From UBA4742 sp963773335 (GTDB taxonomy: Bacteria > Actinomycetota > Acidimicrobiia > Acidimicrobiales > Acidimicrobilacustridaceae): DNA of 64,000 nucleotides. Shown here piece after piece: positions 26,677 to 37,192 of the stretch. Where the stretch lies: contig CAVZAT010000007.1 of NCBI GenBank assembly GCA_963773335.1, positions 310,001 to 374,000 on the forward strand. The letters are read 5' to 3'. The position numbers were made by a program, and so were the translations under genes. Position 1 is the first letter of the stretch, and each line of letters starts with the position of its first letter. Under the pieces are notes generated by a model that did no database searches, was not told the origin of the DNA, and was given only the letters and a program-made list of their open reading frames with translations.

Positions 26677-28019
26677 TGACCATCACCGACGCGCCCAAGA
26701 TCATCACCAGCCGGTTCGGCTACGACGACTCCTTCACGCTGGCCCGCTACGAGGCCACCGGCGGCTACGCCGGCTTGCGCAAGGCGCTGGCCATGTCGCC
26801 CGAGGCCGTGGCCGCCGAGGTGAAGGAAGCCAGCCTGCTGGGCCGGGGCGGTGCCGGCTTCCCGGCCGGGGTGAAGTGGGGGTTCTGCCCGCCCGGCGTA
26901 TGGCCGCGCTACCTGGTGGTCAACGGCGACGAGAGCGAACCGGGCACCTACAAGGACCGCATGCTCATGGAGCGCGATCCCCACCAGCTCATCGAGGGCA
27001 TCCTCATCGCCTGCTACGCCGTGGGCTGCGCCCAGGCCTTCCTCTACGTGCGGGGCGAGATGGCCCTGGCCCAGGAGCGAATCGCCGCCGCCCTCAACGA
27101 GGCCTATGCCGGAGGTTACGTGGGGCGCAACATCGGTGGTACCGACTTCTCGGTGGACGTGGTCCTGACCTGGGGCGCGGGGGCCTACATCGTGGGCGAG
27201 GAGACCGGGCTGATCGAGAGCCTGGAGGGCAACCGGGGCATGCCTCGGCTCAAGCCCCCCTACTTCCCGGCTGCCAAGGGCCTCTACCTGCAGCCCACCA
27301 TCGTCAACAACGTCGAGACGCTGTCGAACGTGCCCTGGATCATCTCCAACGGCGCCAGCGCCTTCACCGCGCTCGGGGCCGAGGCGTCCAAGGGCACGCG
27401 CATGTTCGCGGTCTCGGGCCATGTCAACAAGCCCGGCGTGTTCGAGGTGGAGTACGGCGTCACCACCTTCCGCGACCTGATCTACGCCCCCGTCTACGCC
27501 GGGGGCATCCGAGACGGCCACAGCATCAAGGCCTTCATCCCGGGCGGAGCTTCCGCGCCCTGGTTCTACGAGGAGCACCTGGACCTGCCCCTGGAGAAGG
27601 GCACGATCGACCGGGCCGGCTCGATGCTGGGCTCGGGTGCCATCGTGGTGATGGACGAGACCACCGACGCGGTCAAGGCCTGCCTGCGGGTGGTCCGCTT
27701 CTTCGCCCGCGAGTCCTGCGGCAAGTGCACGCCGTGTCGAGAGGGCACCAGCTGGCTCGAGCGGATCTTGCAACGCATACTCGACGGCTATGGCCGCCCC
27801 AGCGACCTCGACCTGCTGATGGACGTGTGCGACAACATCAGTCCGGGTGTGGCCTGGCCGCCCAAGCAGACGACCATCTGCCCGCTGGGCCCGTCGGCCG
27901 TCTCGCCCATCGCCTCGGCGGTGGCCCGCTTCCGCGACGAGTTCGACGCCCACATCGCCGAGGCCGTGCAGTCGCGGGTGTCGGTGGCGGTTCCTGCCCG
28001 GGCCGGTGCCGATGTCTGA
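26676..28019 (+). CDS. nuoF: NADH-quinone oxidoreductase subunit F (operon 1)
   Basis: 447 aa. NADH/FMN site: GRGGAGFPAGVKWGF and VVNGDESEPGTYKDR; glycine-rich GAGAYIVGEETGLIESLEGN; cluster N3 in ESCGKCTPCREGTSW with the fourth Cys in TTICPLGPSAVSP. NuoF takes a hydride from NADH to FMN. Its stop overlaps the nuoG start by 8 bases. Confidence 0.96.
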   Translation: MTITDAPKIITSRFGYDDSFTLARYEATGGYAGLRKALAMSPEAVAAEVKEASLLGRGGAGFPAGVKWGFCPPGVWPRYLVVNGDESEPGTYKDRMLMERDPHQLIEGILIACYAVGCAQAFLYVRGEMALAQERIAAALNEAYAGGYVGRNIGGTDFSVDVVLTWGAGAYIVGEETGLIESLEGNRGMPRLKPPYFPAAKGLYLQPTIVNNVETLSNVPWIISNGASAFTALGAEASKGTRMFAVSGHVNKPGVFEVEYGVTTFRDLIYAPVYAGGIRDGHSIKAFIPGGASAPWFYEEHLDLPLEKGTIDRAGSMLGSGAIVVMDETTDAVKACLRVVRFFARESCGKCTPCREGTSWLERILQRILDGYGRPSDLDLLMDVCDNISPGVAWPPKQTTICPLGPSAVSPIASAVARFRDEFDAHIAEAVQSRVSVAVPARAGADV

Positions 28020-30685
28020 CACGGCCAGCACCGACACGCCGGCATCGCCGGTCGACGGCGTGGCCGTCACCATCGACGGCCGAGCCATCGTGGCCAACAA
28101 GGGCGAGCTGATCATCGAGGCCGCCGAGCGCAACGGCATCTACATCCCGCGCTTCTGCTACCACCCGCGCATGGAGTCGGTGGGCATGTGCCGTATGTGC
28201 ATCGTCGAGGTCGACACCGGTCGGGGTCCGGCGCTGCAGCCCAGCTGCATGCTCGAGTGCACGCCGGACATGAAGGTGGACACGACTTCGCCCGTCACCC
28301 AGAAAGCCCAGGACGGGGTGCTCGAGTTCCTGCTGATCAACCATCCCCTCGACTGCCCGGTGTGCGACAAGGGCGGCGAGTGCCCGTTGCAGGACCAGAC
28401 CATGGCCTACGGCCCCGGGGAGAGCCGCTTCGTCGAGGAGAAGCGCCACAAGGAGAAGCCCATCCCGGTCAGCGACCTGGTGCTGCTCGACCGCGAGCGA
28501 TGCATCCTGTGCGACCGCTGCACCCGCTTCGCCAAGGAGGTGGCCGGCGACCCGCTCATCCACTTCATCAACCGGGGCAACGAGACCGAGGTCAACACCT
28601 TCCCCGACGAGCCCTTCTCGTCGTATTTCAGCGGCAACACGGTGCAGATCTGCCCGGTGGGCGCGCTGACCGCCAGCTCCTACCGCTTCCGGGCCCGGCC
28701 GTGGGACCTGGAGGCAGTCGAGTCGACCTGCCAGGGCTGCTCGGTGGGGTGCCGGGTGTCGGTGGAGTCGTCGCGCAACCAGGTGCTGCGCTACCAGGGC
28801 GTCGACGTGGACCCGGTGAACTGGGGGTGGCTGTGCGACAAGGGCCGGTTCGGCTTCGAAGCCCAGCGCAGCTCCGGCCGGCTGTCCGAACCGCTGGTCC
28901 GCGACGGCGACGGCCATGTAACGACGCGCTGGAACAACGCCCTGGGCCAGGTGGCCACCGCCCTGCGGGCCACCCGCCCCGAACGGGTGGCAGTCATCGG
29001 CGGCGCGCGGCTGACCAACGAGGCGGCCTATGCCTGGGCCAAGCTGGCCAAGGGGGTGATCGGCACCGACCACACCGACGCACAGTTGGGCGACGGCATC
29101 GACGCCGAGGTGGCCCTGGGACTGCCCGCGGCCACCATCGACGAGGTCTGTGCGCCCGGCGGCACGGTGCTGCTGGTGGCCCCCGACCTGAAGGAGGAGC
29201 TGCCCGTCCTGTACCTGCGCCTTCGCGACGCGGTCGTGTCCCACGGCGTGCAGGTGATCGAGGTCGCGCCCCAGAGCGGCGGGTTCAGTCGCTACGCCTC
29301 GGTCTCCCTGCATCCTCGCCCCGGTGAGGCGGGCGTGGTGGCCCGAGCGCTGCTCGACGGCCCGATGCCCGGCACCGACGCCGGGGGTGTCGACGCCAGC
29401 GACCTGGCCATCGCCTGCGAGATGGTGGCCGCCGGCCCGATCCGGGTGGTGCTCGGGCGCCAGTCGGTGGCGGAGTCCGATCGGGCGGTGGTGGACGTGG
29501 CCGCCGCCCTGGTCGCCCGCAAGCCCGATACGCGGTTCCTGGTGGGTCTGCGCCGGGGCAACGTGCGCGGCGCGCTGGACATGGGTCTGGCGCCCGGTCT
29601 GCTGCCGGGCCGGGTCGGCCTGGAGCCCGCCCGGTCGTGGTACGCGTCACGTTGGCCTAGCCTGCCCGCGCAACGAGGCCTGGACTGCACCGGCATCCTG
29701 TCGGCCGCCGCCGAGGGCGCCATCGATGTGTTGATCCTGTTGGGGGCCGATCCGCTCTCGGACTTCCCCGACCGCGACCTGGCCACCCGGGGCCTGGCTG
29801 GCGCGGCCACCGTGGTGGCCATCGACCAGTTCGCCACCGCCAGTTCGTCGCGCGCCGCGGTCGTGCTGCCCGCGGCCGGTTTCGCCGAGGTGGAGGGCAC
29901 GACCACCAACCTCGAGGGCCGGGTGAGCGCCGTGCACGCCAAGGTGACGGCGCCGGGCACGGCCCGCCCCGACTGGATCATCGCCGTCGAGTTGGCCGCC
30001 GCCCTGGGCGCCGACCTCGGGATCGAGTCGATCGACGCCATCCGCGCCGAGATCGCCACCGTGGCCCCCTCGCACCTGGGCCTCACCCCCGACCTCATCG
30101 AGGCCGTGGCCTCGGCCGACGGTCTGGTGACGCCGCTGCCCGCCGAGCCGGTGGTGCCTCCCCCCGACGAGGTGACCGACGCCCCGGCCGACGGGAGCGC
30201 CGAGCCCGGCGCGGTGGCGTCCGAGCCCGGCGACCCCGACCAGTCCGGCCAGTCGATGGCCACCGAGGCCGACTCGGTCAGCTCCGATGCCGACGAACCG
30301 CCCGCGCTTGTGGTCTTCGCGCCGGGTCCACCGGCCGATCCACCGGCGCTGGATCGCTACTCGCTGCGCCTGGTGGCCACCCGCAAGCTCTACGACCAGG
30401 GCGTGGCTGTGCAGCACTCGCCCTCGTTGGCCGGGACTGGCTCCGGGCAGCATCCTGCGAGTCAACCCGTACGACTTCGACCGCCTGGGCGTGGTCGCCG
30501 GCGATCAGGTCCGCGTGCACTCGTCCCGGGCTGACCTGCGGGCTGAGATCGCGGCCGACCCGGGTCTGCCCCGAGGGGCCGCGGCGGTGTTCTTCAATCA
30601 GTCCGACCTCCAGGCGGCGTCGCTCATCGACGCCACCGCCCGGGTCACCGACGTGCGGGTGGACACGGCTGGGGGTGACCTGTGA
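28012..30685 (+). CDS. nuoG: NADH-quinone oxidoreductase subunit G (operon 1; one frameshift)
   Basis: About 890 aa. N-terminal [2Fe-2S] ferredoxin fold (RFCYHPRMESVGMCRMCIVE), the His-Cys3 cluster region DCPVCDKGGECPLQDQ, CILCDRCTRF, and the extra N7-type site CQGCSVGCRVS with Cys in GWLCDKGRFG. The long C-terminal part is molybdopterin-oxidoreductase-like, as in other NuoG, with an acidic Pro-rich insert near residues 710-770. The frame breaks near 30435 and resumes as LRVNPYDFDRLGVVAGDQVR to the stop at 30685, which overlaps nuoH. N7 is kept in menaquinone users and some other bacteria. Confidence 0.92.
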
Positions 30686-31893
30686 TCGTCGCCGCGGATC
30701 CGATGCTGTCGGGACACCTCGACTGGGGCGTCGGCGCGGTGATCGTGGCCAAGGTGGTCATCGTCTTCGTGCTGCTGCTGCTGGCCACCATGTTGATGAT
30801 CTGGTTCGAGCGCAAGCTCGTGTCGGACATGCAGAACCGTGTCGGTCCCAACCTGGCCGGGCCCTTCGGCGTGCTCCAGACCCTGGCTGACGGCATCAAG
30901 TTCTTCTTCAAGGAGGACCTGATCCCGGATCGGGCCCAACGTGGCGTGTTCATGCTGGCGCCGTTCCTGTCGTTCGTGCCGGCCTTTCTGCTGTTCGCCA
31001 TCGTCCCCATAGGTGGGGACTTCAACGGCAACAACGACGGGATCGTCCACATCTTCGGCCATGCCACCTTCATGCAGGTGGCCGATCCGCCCATCGGCAT
31101 CCTCTTCGCCCTGGCCATGTCGTCGATCGCGGTGTACGGCGTGATGCTGGCTGGCTGGTCGTCGGGGTCCAAGTACCCGCTGCTCGGGTCCGTTCGGGCG
31201 TCGGCGCAGATGGTCTCCTACGAGGCGGCCATGGGCCTGTCGGTGGTTGCCGTGATCCTCAAGGCCGGCACGCTCACCACCCACGGGATCGTCGAGTACC
31301 AGGCAGGCAGTGGGTGGGGTGGCTTCGTGCCCAACTGGGCGATCATCGTCACCGGTCTGGTGCCCTTCGTGATCTTCGTGATCGCCGGCACGGCTGAGCT
31401 CAACCGGCCGCCGTTCGACCTGGTCGAAGCCGAGCAGGAGCTGGTGGGCGGTTTCAACACCGAGTACAGCTCCATACGCTTCGCGCTCTTCTATCTGGCC
31501 GAGTTCATGAACACGATCACCATGTCGGCCATCTTCGTGACCCTGTTCCTGGGAGGCCCGGCCGGTCCCGCGTACTTCGGGCCGGGGTGGATCTGGGGCT
31601 GCCTGTGGTTCTTCCTCAAGCTCATGGTCTTCCTGTTCTGCTTCGTGTGGTTGCGGGCGTCGTTGCCCCGGTTCCGCTATGACCAGCTCATGGATCTGGG
31701 CTGGAAGGTGCTCATCCCCCTGGCCCTGGGCTGGTCGCTGCTGCTGGCCGCCATCCAGATCGGTCAGGACGAGAACTGGAACCCGGTGGCGGTCGTGGTG
31801 GTGTCGGTGGCGGTCATGATGGCCGCCTACGGTCTGCTGCGCGCCGCCATCTCGGGCAGCCGCGCCCGAAGGCTCGAACAGGTCGACGCCTGA
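30682..31893 (+). CDS. nuoH: NADH-quinone oxidoreductase subunit H (operon 1)
   Basis: 403 aa, eight helices. Conserved: MIWFERKLVSDMQNRVGPNL (start of the quinone site), ADGIKFFFKEDLIPDRAQRG, GTAELNRPPFDLVEAEQELV with the E-channel acids, and LRASLPRFRYDQLMDLGWKV. The GTG start overlaps the nuoG stop. NuoH links the quinone pocket to the proton-pumping arm. Confidence 0.95.
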   Translation: MIVAADPMLSGHLDWGVGAVIVAKVVIVFVLLLLATMLMIWFERKLVSDMQNRVGPNLAGPFGVLQTLADGIKFFFKEDLIPDRAQRGVFMLAPFLSFVPAFLLFAIVPIGGDFNGNNDGIVHIFGHATFMQVADPPIGILFALAMSSIAVYGVMLAGWSSGSKYPLLGSVRASAQMVSYEAAMGLSVVAVILKAGTLTTHGIVEYQAGSGWGGFVPNWAIIVTGLVPFVIFVIAGTAELNRPPFDLVEAEQELVGGFNTEYSSIRFALFYLAEFMNTITMSAIFVTLFLGGPAGPAYFGPGWIWGCLWFFLKLMVFLFCFVWLRASLPRFRYDQLMDLGWKVLIPLALGWSLLLAAIQIGQDENWNPVAVVVVSVAVMMAAYGLLRAAISGSRARRLEQVDA

Positions 31894-32642
31894 TGGGCTA
31901 CCTCGACGGCTTCCTCGTCCCCCTGCGCCAGATGGGGCGCAAGCAGCGGGTCACCACCGAGTACCCGCAGGAGAAGGCACCCCAGGCCCTGCGCCGGCAC
32001 GGCCGCCATGTCCTCAACCGCTACGAGGACGGGATGGAGAAGTGCATCGGCTGCGAGCTGTGCGCGGGGGTCTGCCCGGCGCGGTGCATCTACGTGCGGG
32101 GAGCCGACAACCCCGAGGACGATCCGGTGTCGCCGGGTGAGCGCTACGGGTTCGTATACGAGATCAACTACCTGCGTTGCATCCACTGCGACCTGTGCGT
32201 CGAGGCCTGCCCCACCGAGGCCATCACCGAATCGAAGCTGTTCGAGTTCTCCTTCACCAACCGGTCCGACGCCATCTACACCCGCGACGAGCTGGTGGTG
32301 GGCGACGACGGCCAGCCCCAGCACCTACCGTGGGAGGACTGGCGACCCGGTGAGGACGAGAACACCTCGGCGTGGATGCGGGCCACCGCCCCGTCGGGCG
32401 CGGCGGCCATGGAAGGGAAGGTGTCGTGGTCGGCCGAGCTCGGCTACGGAGTGCGCGCCCCCGAGGCCGATCAGGCGACCAAGGACTCGATGGCCGACCC
32501 ACACCCTGTGGTCGGCCAAGATGGCGGCGTGCTCCACGACCACTCGGCCCCGTCAGATCTGTCTGCGCCAGTCCCGCCCGCGCCGCCGACGGCCCCCGCT
32601 GAGCACGGCTCGGCCGAACCGACGGGCTCCGGGGAGCACTGA
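31893..32642 (+). CDS. nuoI: NADH-quinone oxidoreductase subunit I (operon 1)
   Basis: 249 aa. Two [4Fe-4S] motifs (N6a, N6b): CIGCELCAGVCPARC and CIHCDLCVEACPTEA. The family block YEDGMEKCIGCELC is intact. About 60 extra residues at the C-terminus (PPAPPTAPAEHGSAEPTGSG) are low-complexity. It passes electrons to N2 in NuoB. Confidence 0.94.
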   Translation: MGYLDGFLVPLRQMGRKQRVTTEYPQEKAPQALRRHGRHVLNRYEDGMEKCIGCELCAGVCPARCIYVRGADNPEDDPVSPGERYGFVYEINYLRCIHCDLCVEACPTEAITESKLFEFSFTNRSDAIYTRDELVVGDDGQPQHLPWEDWRPGEDENTSAWMRATAPSGAAAMEGKVSWSAELGYGVRAPEADQATKDSMADPHPVVGQDGGVLHDHSAPSDLSAPVPPAPPTAPAEHGSAEPTGSGEH

Positions 32643-32643
32643 G

Positions 32644-33246
32644 ATGATCGAGACCGCTGTCTTCGCCGTCTGCGCGGCCATCGTGCTGTGCGGCGCGGTG
32701 GGTGTGGTCGTCTCGCGCAACCCGGTGCACTCCGCCCTCAGCCTGGTGGCCACCCTGTTCGGCATCGCCGTGCTGTTCCTGCAGCTCGACGCCCAGCTGC
32801 TGGCCGCCGTCCAAGTGATCGTCTACACGGGCGCCATCGTGGTGCTCATCCTGTTCGTGATCATGCTGCTGGGCGTCGACCAGGAGGACGACCTGACCAC
32901 CGAGCCCCTGGTCGGTCAGCGCATCGTGGCCGGCATCGCCGGGTTGGGCCTGCTGGTCTCGCTGGTGCTGGTGTTCGCCGGCGTGTCCCAACACGGCCTG
33001 AGCGGGGCCAAGTCCCAGGGCGGCAAGCTGGCCGGCAGCCTGTCCAACGTCACCCAGATCGGTCGATCCATCTTCACCACGTGGATCTTCGCCTTCGAGA
33101 TCACCGCCGGGCTGCTCACCATCGCCGTCATCGGTGCGGTGGTCATGGCCCGGCGTCCCAGCTCGTACGAGCCGCTCCCCGAACCGGAGCCCATCGGCAA
33201 CGAGGCCGCGGCCGAGGATGCGGCCGAGTCAGAGGTGGGCGCCTGA
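32644..33246 (+). CDS. nuoJ: NADH-quinone oxidoreductase subunit J (operon 1)
   Basis: 200 aa, five helices. Family blocks: SRNPVHSALSLVATLFGIAV, LDAQLLAAVQVIVYTGAIVV and LILFVIMLLGVD, the last including the pi-bulge helix TM3. The tail after TM5 is acidic. It overlaps nuoK by one base. Confidence 0.92.
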   Translation: MIETAVFAVCAAIVLCGAVGVVVSRNPVHSALSLVATLFGIAVLFLQLDAQLLAAVQVIVYTGAIVVLILFVIMLLGVDQEDDLTTEPLVGQRIVAGIAGLGLLVSLVLVFAGVSQHGLSGAKSQGGKLAGSLSNVTQIGRSIFTTWIFAFEITAGLLTIAVIGAVVMARRPSSYEPLPEPEPIGNEAAAEDAAESEVGA

Positions 33247-33560
33247 TGGTGCTGGCTTCGCTGAACCCCGTCTCCTACCTGGTGCTGGGCGCGTTGGTGT
33301 TCTGCATCGGTGCGGTGGGCCTGCTCACCCGGCGCAGCCCGCTGGTCATGCTCATGTGCGTCGAGCTCATGCTCAACGCCGTCAACCTCACCTTCGTGAC
33401 CTTCGCCCACATGCTCGACGACGTCTCGGGTCAGGTCATCGTCTTCTTCGTGCTGGTGGTGGCTGCGGCCGAGGTCGTGGTCGGACTGGGCATCATCGTG
33501 GCCGTCAACCGCCGCCGTCCCGACGCCAACGCCGACGACGTCTCGTTGCTGAGGGGTTAG
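33246..33560 (+). CDS. nuoK: NADH-quinone oxidoreductase subunit K (operon 1)
   Basis: 104 aa, three helices, usual length. CVELMLNAVNLTFVTFAHML carries the membrane glutamate of the proton path; the FFVLVVAAAEVVVGLGIIVA block has the second. Confidence 0.93.
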   Translation: MVLASLNPVSYLVLGALVFCIGAVGLLTRRSPLVMLMCVELMLNAVNLTFVTFAHMLDDVSGQVIVFFVLVVAAAEVVVGLGIIVAVNRRRPDANADDVSLLRG

Positions 33561-33572
33561 GTCGACCGCGTC

Positions 33573-35583
33573 GTGGTGTCTCTCGTCTGGCTGATCCCTG
33601 CCCTGCCCCTGCTGGGCTTCCTGATCCTGCTGCTGGTCGGTCCTCGGCTGGGTGAACCGGCCTCGGGCTGGCTGGCCACGGCCATGGTGGTCGGCGCCTT
33701 CGTGGTGTCGATCATCGTGTTCGTGGGGCTGCACGGGCGAGCCGACCGCACCTACACGCTGAGCCTGTTCACCTGGATACCAGCCGGCCGCTTCAACGTG
33801 GACGTGGGTTTCCTGGTGGATCCGTTGTCGAGCGCCATGATCCTGTTCGTGACCGGGGTGGGGGCCCTGATCCACTGCTACTCGATCGGCTACATGCACG
33901 GCGACAGCCGCTTCTCGCGGTTCTTCCTGTACATGAACCTGTTCGTGTTCGCCATGGTCATGCTGGTGCTGGGCGACAACCTGCTGATCACCTTCCTGGG
34001 TTGGGAGGGGGTCGGGGTCTGCTCCTACTTCCTGATCGCGTTCTGGTTCGAGAAGCCGGCCAACGCGTCAGCCGGCAAGAAGGCCTTCATCACCAACCGG
34101 GTGGGTGACTGGGGGTTCATGATCGGGATCTTCCTCACCTGGGTCACGTTCGGCTCGATCTCCTACACCCACTTCCTGCCGATCTCCTCGACCGCGGCCA
34201 CCACCACCGCCACGTTCATCTCGCTCATGTTGTTCGTGGGGGCGGTGGGCAAGTCCGCTCAGCTCCCGCTCTATCTGTGGTTGCCCGACGCCATGGCCGG
34301 CCCGACACCGGTCTCGGCCCTGATCCACGCGGCCACCATGGTCACCGCTGGCGTCTACCTCATGGTCCGCATCAACCCGATGTTGCATGCCTCATCGCCC
34401 TGGCTGAGCACCGCCATCGCCTGGGTGGGGGTGCTCACCGCGTTGTTCGCCGCCACCGTCGCCATGGCCCAGACCGACATCAAGAAGGTGCTGGCCTACT
34501 CGACGGTGAGCCAGTTGGGCTACATGTTCCTGGCCGTGGGCGCAGGGGGCTACTGGGCCGCCATCTTCCACATGATCACCCACGCGTTCTTCAAGGCCCT
34601 GCTCTTCCTGGGTGCCGGCTCGGTCATCCACGGCATGAACGACGAGCAGGACATGCGTCGCATGGGCGCGCTCCGCAAGCTCATGCCCATCACCGCGGTC
34701 ACCTTCATCGTGGCCTGGTTGGCCATCTCGGGGGTGATCCCGTTCTCGGGGTTCTGGTCGAAGGACGAGATCCTGACCTACGCCCTGCACAAGAGCGTGG
34801 CCCTCTACGCCATCGGCCTGTTCACCGCCCTGCTCACGGCCTGGTACATGAGCCGCGAGGTCTACATGGTCTTCTTCGGCGAGGCCAAGTGGGAGGAGAA
34901 CCGCCCGGCCCCGGTGGCGGTGGGCGCGGGCGACGAGACCGACGCCGACCTGGCCACCGACACCTCCGTCGAGTCGGTCAGTGCGGCGGCGGCCGACTCG
35001 GTGCCGCCGTCGGGCGCGGTCGGTGACGAGGGCCACGCCGTACATCCCCACGAGTCGCCGTGGACCATGACCTTCCCGCTGGTGGTGCTGGCCATCCTCG
35101 CCACCGTCGCCGGCTTCATCAACCTGCCGTTCAGCTTCAGCACCCACTGGTTGGAGGACTGGTTGGCGCCGGTCACCGGTCGTTACGGCGCGGTGCTGAC
35201 CTACTCGAACGCCCAGCATCGTGGGCCTGCTGGCCCTGTCCACGGTGTTTGCCCTGGCCGGCATCGGCCTGGCCTACCTGGTGTTCATCAAGCACCGGAT
35301 CCCGGCCAAGGATGTGGAGCCGGAGTTCTTCGCCAAGGCCTGGTACTACGACATCGGGGTGTCGGAGTTCATGGGCGGGCCCGGCCGACGTTGGTTCGAG
35401 TTCCTGTCCTGGTTCGACCGCACCGTGGTCGACGGCGCGGTCAACGGCATCGGCGGCGTGGCCCGGGGTTCGGGCGTGATCGTGCGCCGCCTGCAGAACG
35501 GCTACATCCGCACCTACGCCCTGGCCATGGCGGTCGGCACCCTCCTGCTGGTGATCTTCATCCTGACCCGGATCAACTACTGA
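33573..35583 (+). CDS. nuoL: NADH-quinone oxidoreductase subunit L (operon 1; one frameshift)
   Basis: About 669 aa. Antiporter-like subunit with LLITFLGWEGVGVCSYFLIA, LPLYLWLPDAMAGPTPVSAL, IHAATMVTAGVYLMVRINPM and the H-rich FHMITHAFFKALLFLGAGSV. A charged, Ala-rich loop sits near residues 440-490. The frame breaks near 35215 and resumes as GLLALSTVFALAGIGLAYLV; the lateral helix and final TM follow to the stop at 35583. NuoL is the distal proton pump. Confidence 0.93.
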
Positions 35584-37192
35584 TGCTGGTCTCGCCATCC
35601 ATCGCCACCGGATTCCCGGTGCTCACCGTGTTGGTGCTGGCGCCGTTGCTGGGCGCCCTGGTCATCGGGCTCATCCCCAACAGCCGGCCCGACATGCACC
35701 GACTGGTGGCCGTGGTCACCTCGATCATCGCCGGCGCCATCACCTTGTACGTGCTCTACGCGTTCAAGCTGCACGACGGCGCTTCCAGTTCGTGGTGCGC
35801 CACACCTGGGTCTCGTCGCTCGACATCAAGTTCTACCTGGGTGTCGACGGCATCTCGCTGTTCCTCGTGGTGCTGACCGGCGTCCTGTTCCCGATCGCCC
35901 TGTTCGCGGCCAAGCCCGACCACGACGAGAAGGGCTACTACGCTGTGGCTGCGCTGCTCGAGGCCGGGTGCCTGGGCGTGTTCGTGCGCCTCGACCTGTT
36001 CCTGTTCTTCTTGATGTTCGAGCTCGAGCATCGTCCCGCTGTACTTCCTGATCGGGCGCTGGGGCCACGGCCGCCGGGTCGTACGCCGCCACCAAGTTCT
36101 TCCTCTTCACCATGGCCGGCTCGGCCTTCATGCTGGTGGCTCGATCGTCTCGCTGGCCGTGCTGTCACCACGCCGGCGCCGGCGGCGGTCCACCACCTTC
36201 GACCTGCTCAAGGTGGTCAACAGCCACGCCATCAGCCAGACCAGCGCATGCGCTGGCTGTTCCTCGGCTTCGCCGTCGCCTTCGCGGTCAAGACCCCGGT
36301 GGTCCCCCTGCACACCTGGCTGCCCGACGCCCACACCGAGGCGCCCACCGCCGGCTCGATCGATCCTGGCCGGCGTCCTGTTGAAGCTGGGCACCTACGG
36401 GTTCCTGCGCTTCGGCCTCTACCTGTTCCCGGAGGCGCGCCATCTGGCCGCCCCGGTGCTGTTGACCCTGGCCGTCATCGGCATCCTCTACGGCGCGGCG
36501 GTGGCCGCGATGCAGAAGAACCTCAAGCGGCTGGTGGCGTACTCGTCGGTGGCCCACATGGGTTTCGCCGTGCTCGGCCTCGTTCGCCCTGACCCCGCAG
36601 GGCATCGAAGGCTCGGTCATGGTCAGATGGTCAACCACGGCATCACCACCGGCGCCCTGTTCATCCTCGTGGGCTTCATCTACGACCCGGCGCCACACCT
36701 ATGAGATCAGCCGAGCTGAAGGGCCTGGCAGAAGGTGGCGCCCTGGTCTTCGCCGGCGTCTTCACCCTGGTGATGCTCAGCTCGATCGGCATGCCCGGGC
36801 TCAATGGCTTCGTCGGCGAGTTCCTGGTGCTGCTCGGCGCGTTCGCTCACCCATCGCTGGTGGGCCGTGGTGGCCGCCAGCGGCGTGATCCTGGCCGCCC
36901 TCTACCTGCTGTGGGCCTACCAGCGGGTCTTCCACGGTGAGCCCGACGAGGCGAACGCGACCTTCGCCGACCTCAAGCTCACCGAGGGCTGGTCATGTTC
37001 CCGCTGATCGGGCTCATCGTGTTCCTCGGCGTGTACCCCAAGCCCGTGCTCGAGCGCATCGAACCGTCGGTGACGGGTCCTCATCGCCCACGTCGAGGCC
37101 GAGGTGCCGTCGTTCCACGCTGCCACCCCCCAGGTGGCTCCGCCGCAGTCGAGCGCGGCGGGATCCGGCGCCCCACGGGGAACGGGTCATGA
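35583..37192 (+). CDS. nuoM: NADH-quinone oxidoreductase subunit M (operon 1; about a dozen frameshifts)
   Basis: About 535 aa if bridged. Sense jumps frame near 35777, 36030, 36065, 36140, 36243, 36366, 36593, 36627, 36693, 36712, 36855, 36998 and 37078. Pieces in order: YLGVDGISLFLVVLTGVLFP, IVPLYFLIGRWGHG, TPVVPLHTWLPDAHTEAPTA, LKRLVAYSSVAHMGFAVLGL, MVNHGITTGALFILVGFIYD and VFTLVMLSSIGMPGLNGFVG. Every piece is a conserved NuoM block and there are no in-frame nonsense changes, so dense single-base consensus errors explain this better than decay. The ATG at 35583 overlaps the nuoL stop; the stop at 37190-37192 overlaps the nuoN start. Confidence 0.85.
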